From the NCBI GenBank assembly GCA_964387075.1, contig CAYLVB010000006.1, positions 248,001 through 312,000 on the forward strand: DNA of 64,000 nt. Direction: 5' to 3'. Numbering within the stretch: the stretch's first letter is position 1; each line of letters starts with the position of its first letter. Below are positions 1-7,166 of the stretch, piece after piece. The notes beneath the pieces are model-generated. The model ran no database searches and was not told where the DNA came from. It was given only the letters and a program-made list of their open reading frames with translations. The stretch is from PALSA-968 sp964387075. GTDB taxonomy: Bacteria > Bacteroidota > Bacteroidia > B-17B0 > Aurantibacillaceae. The position numbers and the translations under genes are program-made.

Positions 1-1225
1 CGGCCACCGTATTGTTCGTATTCTCGTCGATCAGGATAAAACCTCCATTGCTGCGGTTCTCCACGTAATTATCGAATACAATAGGAGTAGCTGTTTTTAT
101 ATTTACCCGAACGATCTCGTTCAAAGCCGCGTGTGCCGAAGCATCAATGAATTTCAAAGAATCCAGGTCGATCTTCTGGTCGATCTTCTTTACCACAGCC
201 TTTACGCGATTTGAATTATGCTGAAGCAAAAGTTTGGTGCCCTCCTGCAATTGCCGATTATCCATCCAGCAAATACTGGCGTTCAGATCCTGTTCAACAT
301 GCGGCAGTTGAGAGGTAAGAACGATGCTGTCGCCGCGACTGATATCGATGTCGTCTTTTAAATGGATGACAACCGATTGTTGCGCAAAAGCTTCGGAAAC
401 TTCTTTGTTGCTTAATTCAATTGCGGAGATCTCACTTTGAATTCCAGCTGGCAGAACCGTAACTTTATCATCCTTTTTGAAAATTCCACTCGCTATTCTT
501 CCGGCATAGCCCCGATAATCGTGATACTTGTCATCCATCGGACGAATGACATATTGTACCTGGAAGCGAGGCAATTCCAAATTCACATCGCTGGCAATTT
601 CTATCTCCTCCAAATGCTGTAAAAGGTTCTTTCCTTTATACCAGGCCATTTTGGGCGAGTTGGAAGTGATATTATCACCGAAAGCGGCGCTAACGGGAAT
701 AAAGGTGGCATCCTTAATATTTAGGGAAGCAGAGAATTCTTTGAACGCCTTGACAATGGCATTAAATTTCTCTTCCGAATAATCTACAAGATCGATCTTA
801 TTAATTGCAACTACGATATGAGGAATACCCAGCAAAGACGTAATATAAGTATGGCGACGGGTTTGCTCCACTACTCCATTTCGCGCGTCAACCAAAATGA
901 TAGCCAGGTTGGCATTGGAAGCGCCGGTAACCATATTACGGGTATACTGGATGTGGCCCGGGGCATCAGCGATAATATACTTTCTTTTTGCGGTCGTGAA
1001 ATATTTATAAGCAACATCTATCGTGATACCTTGTTCCCGCTCAGCCCTCAGACCATCCGTTAAAAGAGAAAGATCTATCTTTCCATTATCGGTGTTCTTT
1101 GTTTGCTTTTCAATGGCCTCTAATATATCCAATGAAACAGCCTTGCTATCGTATAACAGGCGACCTATCAATGTACTCTTGCCATCGTCAACGCTACCTG
1201 CTGTTATAAATCTTAATATGTCCAT
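1..1225 (-). CDS. cysN: Sulfate adenylyltransferase large (GTPase) subunit, C-terminus beyond window edge
   Basis: GTPase subunit that powers ATP sulfurylase (ATP + sulfate to APS) together with CysD, in the cytoplasm. The reading frame is open from ATG at 1225 to base 1, giving 408 residues. Translating the reverse strand shows the P-loop GSVDDGKST near the N-terminus, the G3 motif DAPGHIQYTRNM and the G4 motif NKID, all characteristic of the EF-Tu-like CysN family. The last visible residues (GGFILID...TNNTVA) match the usual end of the family, so only about ten residues are probably missing. I see no APS-kinase (CysC) domain, although one could in principle follow past the edge. It is the last visible gene of the sulfur operon and lies 69 bp after cysD. 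Confidence 0.93.
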   Translation of the reverse strand, partial: MDILRFITAGSVDDGKSTLIGRLLYDSKAVSLDILEAIEKQTKNTDNGKIDLSLLTDGLRAEREQGITIDVAYKYFTTAKRKYIIADAPGHIQYTRNMVTGASNANLAIILVDARNGVVEQTRRHTYITSLLGIPHIVVAINKIDLVDYSEEKFNAIVKAFKEFSASLNIKDATFIPVSAAFGDNITSNSPKMAWYKGKNLLQHLEEIEIASDVNLELPRFQVQYVIRPMDDKYHDYRGYAGRIASGIFKKDDKVTVLPAGIQSEISAIELSNKEVSEAFAQQSVVIHLKDDIDISRGDSIVLTSQLPHVEQDLNASICWMDNRQLQEGTKLLLQHNSNRVKAVVKKIDQKIDLDSLKFIDASAHAALNEIVRVNIKTATPIVFDNYVENRSNGGFILIDENTNNTVA

Positions 1226-1246
1226 TACGTGTTATAGGTGATGCGT

Positions 1247-1288
1247 TATTTGCTATTTGCTATTTGCTATTTGCTATTTGTTATTTGC
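1247..1288. repeat. Six tandem heptamers TATTTGC
   Basis: Six head-to-tail copies of TATTTGC (the fifth is TATTTGT) fill the gap between cysD and cysN. Read on the coding (minus) strand the unit is GCAAATA. Such a short tandem array can change copy number by slippage. It sits in the ribosome-loading region of cysN, 22 bp upstream of its ATG. Confidence 0.9.
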
Positions 1289-1294
1289 TTGATA

Positions 1295-2251
1295 TTAGAA
1301 GTATCCACTTTTTTTGCGGTCTTCCATTCCGGCTTCTGAGATCTTGTCATCCAATCTTGTTGCGCCGCGTTCAGAGATCTTAGCTTCGGTGATCTCTTTG
1401 ATGATATCATCAATTGCGAAAGCCTCAGATTCTACCGCTGCAGTACAGGTCATATCACCCACTGTGCGGAAACGAACATTCTTCTCTATAACTACATCGC
1501 CTTCCTCAATTTTAATATGCTCACAAACAGCCAGAAGTTGATTTGTATTTGTAACCACACACTTTCTCTTATGCGTAAAATAGATCGATGGCAATTTGAT
1601 ATTCTCACGCTTAATGTAATTCCATACATCTAGTTCGGTCCAATTACTGATCGGGAAAACACGAACGTTCTCACCCTTGTTTATCTTTCCGTTGTAGATA
1701 TTCCATAATTCGGGGCGCTGCTTCTTAGGATCCCATTGTCCAAATTCATCTCTTACAGAAAAGATGCGCTCCTTGGCACGCGCCTTTTCTTCGTCGCGCC
1801 GCGCACCGCCAATGCAGCAATCCAATTCGTACTTCTCTATTGTTTCCAGGAGGGTGTAGGTCTGCAATGCGTTGCGACTAGGATACTTCCCTCCCTGCTC
1901 CTGGAGTTTTCTGCGCTTAATGGTTTCTTCTACAGAAGCCACAATAAGAGTTTCACCGATCTCATTCGCCAGCTGATCGCGGAAGTCAAGCGCCTCCTGG
2001 AAATTATGGCCCGTATCAATGTGCACCAGCGGAAAAGGGAATTTACCCGGGCGAAAAGCTTTCAGTGCTAAATGAATGAGACAGATCGAATCCTTTCCTC
2101 CCGAGAATAGCAATGCAGGTTTGTCAAACTGACCCGCAACTTCACGCAGGATGTGTATCGCTTCCGATTCTAATTGGTCTAAGTGATCTAATTTGTAAGC
2201 GCTCATAGGCTTCTTTGCTGTTGCCAGCGCTTTTTCTAATGTTTCAAGCAT
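1295..2251 (-). CDS. cysD: Sulfate adenylyltransferase subunit 2
   Basis: Catalytic subunit of ATP sulfurylase, forming APS from ATP and sulfate with CysN. The protein has the PP-loop signature LFSGGKDS near residue 50, followed by the usual CysD blocks (HIDTGHNF, IGGARRDEE, FPISNWTELDVWNYI). Full length is 318 residues from ATG at 2251. A second ATG at 2206 (MSAYKLDHLDQLE) matches where most relatives begin, so the first 15 residues could be non-coding or an extension. The gene begins 8 bp after cysH stops and is co-transcribed with it and cysN. Confidence 0.96.
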   Translation of the reverse strand: MLETLEKALATAKKPMSAYKLDHLDQLESEAIHILREVAGQFDKPALLFSGGKDSICLIHLALKAFRPGKFPFPLVHIDTGHNFQEALDFRDQLANEIGETLIVASVEETIKRRKLQEQGGKYPSRNALQTYTLLETIEKYELDCCIGGARRDEEKARAKERIFSVRDEFGQWDPKKQRPELWNIYNGKINKGENVRVFPISNWTELDVWNYIKRENIKLPSIYFTHKRKCVVTNTNQLLAVCEHIKIEEGDVVIEKNVRFRTVGDMTCTAAVESEAFAIDDIIKEITEAKISERGATRLDDKISEAGMEDRKKSGYF

Positions 2252-2259
2252 ACCGGCTT

Positions 2260-2964
2260 CTATTTTTTATGTTCATGCAAACCACACTCCTTCGCAGAGC
2301 TGTTCTCCCACCACCAGCGGCCGGCCCGGAAATCCTCTCCCGGTTTCACCGCGCGTGTGCAGGGTTCGCAACCGATACTCACATAACCCCTGTCGTGCAG
2401 CGGGTTATAAGGTATCTTATGCAAGTTAATAAAATTCTTCACCTCTTCAAAACCCCAGTGAAGTATAGGGTGAAATTTGATCATTTGATTACTCTCATCC
2501 CACTCTAACCGAGGCATTTCGTTTCGGCCTTCCGACTGTTGAGCGCGTATACCGGTGATCCATATCTCATTGCCTGCCAACGCTCTTTTAAGGGGTTCAA
2601 CCTTGCGAATATAGCAACATTCTTTGCGATCCTCCACCGAATCATAGAAACTGAACGCTCCTTTTGCCTCTATTAATTTGTCTACCGAGGTTTTGATCGG
2701 AGAAAACACTTCGATCTTCTTTTTATAAAAGATATTGGTCGCATCCAGCGTATCCTGCGTTTCCTTAAAAAGCCTTCCTGTTTCAAGGGTAAATACTTTT
2801 ACGGGCAGATCGCTTGAATAAATAAAATGTGTGATGACCTGGTCTTCGTAACCAAGGCTGGTTGAAAAGACCACCTTTCCGGGAAATGCTTCGGCTAAAG
2901 CGCGTATAGCTTCTACCTCGGAGAGGCCTTCTACTATTTTTTTTATTTCTTCGATCTTGTTCAT
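2260..2964 (-). CDS. cysH: Phosphoadenylyl/adenylyl-sulfate reductase (APS-type, [4Fe-4S])
   Basis: Reduces APS (or PAPS) to sulfite with thioredoxin or a similar donor. The 234-residue protein has the PP-loop-like FSTSLGYEDQ, the active-site tail ECGLH, and two cysteine pairs: ECCYIRKVEP near residue 115 and IGCEPC near residue 200. That four-cysteine pattern binds a [4Fe-4S] cluster and marks the APS-reductase branch rather than the enterobacterial PAPS branch. This agrees with the lack of any visible APS kinase in the operon. The start is ATG at 2964, 38 bp after the reductase gene upstream. Confidence 0.94.
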   Translation of the reverse strand: MNKIEEIKKIVEGLSEVEAIRALAEAFPGKVVFSTSLGYEDQVITHFIYSSDLPVKVFTLETGRLFKETQDTLDATNIFYKKKIEVFSPIKTSVDKLIEAKGAFSFYDSVEDRKECCYIRKVEPLKRALAGNEIWITGIRAQQSEGRNEMPRLEWDESNQMIKFHPILHWGFEEVKNFINLHKIPYNPLHDRGYVSIGCEPCTRAVKPGEDFRAGRWWWENSSAKECGLHEHKK

Positions 2965-2972
2965 GGCAGCAC

Positions 2973-2995
2973 CTCGACTACAGTCGGTGTGACAG
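2973..2995. repeat. Short palindromic repeat, CTCGACTAC... family
   Basis: A hairpin-forming sequence between the ferredoxin reductase-like gene and cysH begins CTCGACTACAGTCGG and ends GTGACAG. It resembles the copy at 34613-34637, which shares CTCGACTAC and the TGACA end. It probably belongs to a dispersed intergenic repeat of this genome. Here it may also be an mRNA stem between two operon genes. Confidence 0.5.
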
Positions 2996-3002
2996 TGATA
3001 AT

Positions 3003-4013
3003 TTAAAATGCATTTACTCCGTTAACGGTGGTGTACTTCATTGTATACTTTACTCCGGGATTTAAATACTTATATGCGCTGTGACTCATCAAAGCCGCCT
3101 CGTGAAAACCACAGAGGATCAGTTTCAGTTTATTCTTATACGTATTGATATCGCCAATGGCGTACACTCCGGGAATGTTGGTGGAATAATCTTCTGTATT
3201 CACCTCAATGGCGTTTTTGTCAAGATTCAATCCCCACTCTTCTATTGGTCCCAGCTTGGGTGAAAGTCCGAACAGCGGAATTAAATTATCAGCATCGATC
3301 TCCTTAACTTCCTTACTCTTAACATGGGTCACAACCACTTTGTTCAAGTGATCGTTTCCATGAACTGAGGTGAGTTGCGTATTTAAAAGTAAATTGATCT
3401 TTCCATCTTCAGCCAGTTTCTGAACTTTACTTACAGAATCGGGAGCCCCGCGAAATGATTCGCTGCGATGGATCAAAGTCACCTCTTTCGCCACATTCGA
3501 GAGGAATATGGTCCAATCCAGGGCGCTGTCGCCACCCCCGGCAATTACAATTTTCTTGTCGCGGTATTTTTCAGGGTCCAGAACCACATAACTCACTCCT
3601 TTGCCATTCTCAAAATTCTCCATGCCACCGGCTTCCGGTTTGCGGGGTTCAAAACAGCCTAAGCCACCCGCGATGACCACTACACCTGAATTGATCCTTG
3701 TTCCCAGATTGGTTGTGATGATAAAATCACGCTCCCCGATCTTTTCCAGTTTCTCGATCCGCTCGCCTAAAGTGAATGCAGGCTTGAAAGGTTCCGCTTG
3801 CTTCAAAAGATTATCAACAAGTTCCTGGGCCAGCACGGTGGGATAACCCGGAATATCATAAATAGGTTTCTTGGGATAGATCTCGGAGAGTTGTCCTCCG
3901 GGTTGGCCCAGGTAATCCACGAGGTGGCAGCGCAGTTTGAGTAAACCGAGTTCGAAGATCGCAAAGAGTCCAACCGGGCCCGTGCCTATTATAGTTACAT
4001 CTGTTGTTATCAT
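3003..4013 (-). CDS. Ferredoxin/flavodoxin--NADP(+) reductase, YumC/FNR2 type
   Basis: FAD enzyme moving electrons between NADPH and ferredoxin or flavodoxin. It has an N-terminal FAD Rossmann motif (IGTGPVGLFAI), an NAD(P)-binding motif (IAGGGDSALDW near residue 160) and a C-terminal FAD-contact segment (GVYAIGDIN). It looks like thioredoxin reductase but lacks the CxxC redox pair, as ferredoxin-NADP reductases of the YumC type do. ATG at 4013 is preferred to an in-frame TTG two codons upstream. Its place inside the sulfate-reduction operon suggests that it supplies electrons to the sulfite reductase encoded upstream; that is an inference from position. Confidence 0.88.
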   Translation of the reverse strand: MITTDVTIIGTGPVGLFAIFELGLLKLRCHLVDYLGQPGGQLSEIYPKKPIYDIPGYPTVLAQELVDNLLKQAEPFKPAFTLGERIEKLEKIGERDFIITTNLGTRINSGVVVIAGGLGCFEPRKPEAGGMENFENGKGVSYVVLDPEKYRDKKIVIAGGGDSALDWTIFLSNVAKEVTLIHRSESFRGAPDSVSKVQKLAEDGKINLLLNTQLTSVHGNDHLNKVVVTHVKSKEVKEIDADNLIPLFGLSPKLGPIEEWGLNLDKNAIEVNTEDYSTNIPGVYAIGDINTYKNKLKLILCGFHEAALMSHSAYKYLNPGVKYTMKYTTVNGVNAF

Positions 4014-4019
4014 GATCAA

Positions 4020-5492
4020 TTAAAAGAAAATACGTTTTAAACTTGTTATTATTACTACCACTCCTACCAGGATCATTATTGACTTTGTTGGAATACGACT
4101 GGATAACCAGGCCGCAATGGGAGCCGCGATGGTTCCGCCGATGATCAGTCCGGCAATAATGGCCCAATGCGTTAAGCCGATAAGGGTAAAAAAGGTGACC
4201 GAGCTGGCCAACGAAACAAAGAATTCGGCCAGGTTTACGGAACCAATGGTATAGCGGGCGTGTCTTCCTCTTGCAATGAGGGTGGAGGAAACAATAGGCC
4301 CCCAGCCGCCGCCTCCGATGGAATCAAGAAGCCCGCCCACAAATGCCAATGGAAAGATCCGTTTGATCTTCTCCCGTATCCTGTCTTTTTTCAAAGCTTT
4401 GAATATAATTACAAAGCCCAGGAAGAGCGTGTATGTGGAGACCAGCGGCTTCAGGATGTAATTATAGTCCTCAAGCGAAGAAAGTATGTACGCGCCAAAG
4501 ATCGCTCCAAGGATACCTGGCAAAAGAAGTGTGCGAAACAATTTGGTGTTTACATTCCCGAACTTCAAATGCATCAGGCCGGAAACACCACTGGTAAAGA
4601 TCTCGGAAGCATGCACGCTGGCACTGGACGCCGCCGGGGGAACCCCTGCCCCCAACAGGAACGTAGTGGCGGTAACCCCATAGGCCATTCCTAATGCGCC
4701 ATCGATCATCTGAGCGGTGAACCCGGCAAGAATAAAGATCAATATGGAAGAATCTACCGAACCAACTAATTGTGAAGCGTAATCACCCAGAGCCGCGGGA
4801 GGCAAATATACAGCCAGCAAATAACCCGCTATGATCAGTACAGGCGCTGTAATGCTGTAAACCAAGATGCGCTTATTGCTAATGCGTTTCTTCTTTACCG
4901 CCTGCTCCTTATTCTCCAGCAAAGCGCTTATTTCGTTCAGTTTGTTCACTTTGTATTCAAAGTCACCTTTTAGTTGAGAACGGATGCCATTTAGTTTATC
5001 CAGGATGAGCTGCACATCGTTCGGAATCGCGTCATTCAATGTTTCCTTAACGCGCTTTGCAAAGGTAGGTGATTTCCCATTGGTAGAAATAGCTATTTTC
5101 AGATCACCTTTCTGCACAATTGAACCCAAATAGAAATCACATTGCTCGGGTGTATCCGCCACATTGGTGATCAATTTGCGCCGTTCTGCCAATTGCTTGA
5201 TGTCGAAGCTGGTTTTCTTGTTATTAACGGCCACGATCACAAAGTCAACATTGTCAAGATCGGCTTCCTCAAACTCACGCTTTACCACACGAAGGTTGGT
5301 AAAACGCGTTTGCCAATCGAGGATCTCGTTACTTACAATTGGCGCAACCAGTGTTACCTGTGTAGCAGGACTATTATTCAAAATAGCTGATATTTTCTCC
5401 CCGGCTATCTTTCCACCGCCTACAATGAGCACGCGGAAGTTCTCTAACTTCAGGAAGACAGGAAATAATTTATTTGTTTGTTCAGTCAGCAT
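4020..5492 (-). CDS. Fusion: siroheme dehydrogenase (Met8/CysG-N) + TSUP (TauE/SafE) membrane transporter
   Basis: Two unrelated modules in one 490-residue frame. Residues 1-200 are a precorrin-2 dehydrogenase/sirohydrochlorin ferrochelatase domain of the Met8/CysG N-terminal type, with the NAD motif VLIVGGGKIAGEK and the block NVADTPEQCDFYLGS. This part makes siroheme, the cofactor of sulfite reductase, in the cytoplasm. Residues 210-490 carry about eight hydrophobic segments with TSUP-type blocks (AQMIDGALGMAYG, DSIGGGGWGP), a family of sulfite, sulfonate or sulfate transporters. The frame shows no stop or shift at the junction. The start is ATG at 5492, 3 bp after the DUF2490 gene. The fusion places siroheme synthesis and a sulfur-anion transporter in one polypeptide. 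Confidence 0.9.
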   Translation of the reverse strand: MLTEQTNKLFPVFLKLENFRVLIVGGGKIAGEKISAILNNSPATQVTLVAPIVSNEILDWQTRFTNLRVVKREFEEADLDNVDFVIVAVNNKKTSFDIKQLAERRKLITNVADTPEQCDFYLGSIVQKGDLKIAISTNGKSPTFAKRVKETLNDAIPNDVQLILDKLNGIRSQLKGDFEYKVNKLNEISALLENKEQAVKKKRISNKRILVYSITAPVLIIAGYLLAVYLPPAALGDYASQLVGSVDSSILIFILAGFTAQMIDGALGMAYGVTATTFLLGAGVPPAASSASVHASEIFTSGVSGLMHLKFGNVNTKLFRTLLLPGILGAIFGAYILSSLEDYNYILKPLVSTYTLFLGFVIIFKALKKDRIREKIKRIFPLAFVGGLLDSIGGGGWGPIVSSTLIARGRHARYTIGSVNLAEFFVSLASSVTFFTLIGLTHWAIIAGLIIGGTIAAPIAAWLSSRIPTKSIMILVGVVVIITSLKRIFF

Positions 5493-5495
5493 AAT

Positions 5496-6215
5496 TTATA
5501 GAACTATAGTATGATGGATGTTAAAACGAACTACATTGATCTGGTTAAGTGTGCCATTTGCTACCTGTTGGAAAATATTCATATACTGCAGCTGGAATGA
5601 AAAGCTCTTGTTCAAAGTATAGAACAAGCCTATCCAGGTACGGTTCTGATCGAAGTAGTTATAGACGATGGCCTTTCCGGCATTGATGTGTATCTCATTC
5701 CCGAACTGAAAATGAATTTCCTTTTCGCCCCCATGCTCCTTCCATAAAAGGTAACGAAGGTCGAAACGATAGCGGAAACGATGATTGAATGAAAATTTTC
5801 CTACCAGTTCATCATTCAAGGCCTGCTGGAAGTATCGCTGTTCTGCCCTGAAGCGATGTGTGATCTTGATCTTCTCATAAGAATCGCTGATCAGCAATTC
5901 CTGCCAGGGCCTGTATTCATTCCTGGAAACTTTATTTCCCTTCTGAAAGAAAAGAAAGTCAGCGAAACCAAGGGTAAAAGAAAATTTATCATTGGCCTTA
6001 TAGGAAACGCCCGTCCTACCCAGGATCTGTGACCACTGCTTATACCAATTGGTGGTGCGTCCCTGAAAATCTGAGTTAATACTGATCCGTGAATTCAGCT
6101 TGATCGTACTGAAATACCCGGCCCACAACTGGTTCACCTTAGCAGGCTTTGCCTGCTGGGCCCGTGAAGACAGACCCAGCAGGAAAGCAGCTACTATTAA
6201 AAGACTTGTCTTCAT
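5496..6215 (-). CDS. DUF2490 family outer-membrane beta-strand protein
   Basis: A 239-residue exported protein: a signal peptide (MKTSLLIVAAFLLGLSSRAQ) followed by alternating hydrophobic/aromatic strands (for example RFRYRFDLRYLLW) typical of DUF2490, a Bacteroidota outer-membrane barrel-like family of unknown function. It is embedded in the sulfur operon, starting 1 bp after cobA and ending 3 bp before the siroheme/TSUP fusion. It may therefore take part in uptake or release of a sulfur compound, but nothing in its sequence shows a substrate. The family assignment rests on pattern and length. Confidence 0.75.
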   Translation of the reverse strand: MKTSLLIVAAFLLGLSSRAQQAKPAKVNQLWAGYFSTIKLNSRISINSDFQGRTTNWYKQWSQILGRTGVSYKANDKFSFTLGFADFLFFQKGNKVSRNEYRPWQELLISDSYEKIKITHRFRAEQRYFQQALNDELVGKFSFNHRFRYRFDLRYLLWKEHGGEKEIHFQFGNEIHINAGKAIVYNYFDQNRTWIGLFYTLNKSFSFQLQYMNIFQQVANGTLNQINVVRFNIHHTIVL

Positions 6216-6216
6216 C

Positions 6217-6987
6217 TTAGTTGAACAGATAATTCAGGTTTGTTAAAGCCACCGGGAACTCATTGTGTTGTTTCACCACTTCACCGATTACGATCACGGC
6301 GGGAGCTTTTATTTTCTCGTCCGCCGCAATAGCTTCGATGGTTTCAATGGTGCCTATGGCCAGGGTTTGTGTTGGCAAAGTGCCATTTTGTATGAGCGCG
6401 ATGCCTTCCTCATCCTTCCCGAACCTTTTATAAAGCTCTACAATCTGCGGAAGTTTCTCAACGCCCATTAAGATCACAACGGTGGCATCTGTTTGTGCGG
6501 CGAGTTTCACATCCTTAGATAATTTACCGGAAGACGTAGTTCCTGTTATAACCCAAAAGCTTTCACTTACTCCTCTGTGCGTTACCGGGATGCCGACCGA
6601 AGCGGGAACACCGATAGAACTGGAAATACCGGGAACAACCGCTGTTTCAATGTTAAAAAGTTCGGCATACTTGATCTCCTCCTGTCCCCTTCCGAAAACA
6701 AAAGGATCGCCGCCTTTCAATCTTACTACGTGACCATGGGCATAAGCCAGGTCAACGATCAGGGTATTGATCTGCTCCTGCGTATACGTGTGGTGTTTGT
6801 TCCTTTTTCCTACATAGATCTTTAAGGCGTCGACAGGAGCGTATTTTAAAAGTTCTTTATTCACTAATGCGTCATAAAGAATTACATCGGCCTCGCCCAA
6901 AGCGTTGATGCCTTTTACTGTTATAAGGTCAATGTCGCCGGGACCGGCGCCTACTACTGTTAATTTTGGATATTTTTCTGTGCTCAT
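6217..6987 (-). CDS. cobA: Uroporphyrinogen-III C-methyltransferase (SUMT)
   Basis: Transfers two methyl groups from SAM to uroporphyrinogen III, making precorrin-2, the first step toward siroheme. The 256 residues show the family's start VVGAGPGDIDLITVKG, the LKGGDPFVFGRG block and VPGISSSIGVPA. It works just before the dehydrogenase/ferrochelatase half of the fusion protein encoded downstream, so these two genes complete siroheme synthesis for sulfite reductase. It follows sir after a 179-bp gap that holds palindromes. Confidence 0.95.
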   Translation of the reverse strand: MSTEKYPKLTVVGAGPGDIDLITVKGINALGEADVILYDALVNKELLKYAPVDALKIYVGKRNKHHTYTQEQINTLIVDLAYAHGHVVRLKGGDPFVFGRGQEEIKYAELFNIETAVVPGISSSIGVPASVGIPVTHRGVSESFWVITGTTSSGKLSKDVKLAAQTDATVVILMGVEKLPQIVELYKRFGKDEEGIALIQNGTLPTQTLAIGTIETIEAIAADEKIKAPAVIVIGEVVKQHNEFPVALTNLNYLFN

Positions 6988-7043
6988 GGTTTCAAAGTTT
7001 TAATTGTTGTTTTATTTATTTTTTAGTCCCCATTAACATGCGA

Positions 7044-7122
7044 ACCGCCGGCCGGGGACATCCCGATAGCTATCGGGACCGGGGCTATCGCATACACATG
7101 TGCGAATGCATCCCTTCGGGAC
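7044..7122. repeat. REP-like palindromic block
   Basis: The gap between sir and cobA contains a perfect 18-bp palindrome TCCCGATAGCTATCGGGA at 7061-7078. It is flanked by a CCGG-rich arm (GCCGGCCGGGG), by the inverted repeat TCGCA/TGCGA around 7088-7105, and by TCCCttcGGGA at 7111-7121. These stacked palindromes in an intergenic site look like a dispersed repetitive element. In the sulfur operon transcript they would form strong stems between two cistrons, which could alter mRNA stability. There is no U-tract, so a simple terminator is unlikely. Confidence 0.7.
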
Positions 7123-7166
7123 AACAACAACAATATCGAGAGTCTATGTAGATATATTTGTGCATT

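Noticed and set aside
1..1225. CysC (APS kinase) fused to CysN
   Set aside because: The frame ends at the window edge close to the normal end of CysN; a CysC part cannot be seen.
1247..1288. CRISPR-like repeat
   Set aside because: Seven-base tandem units without spacers; this is a microsatellite.
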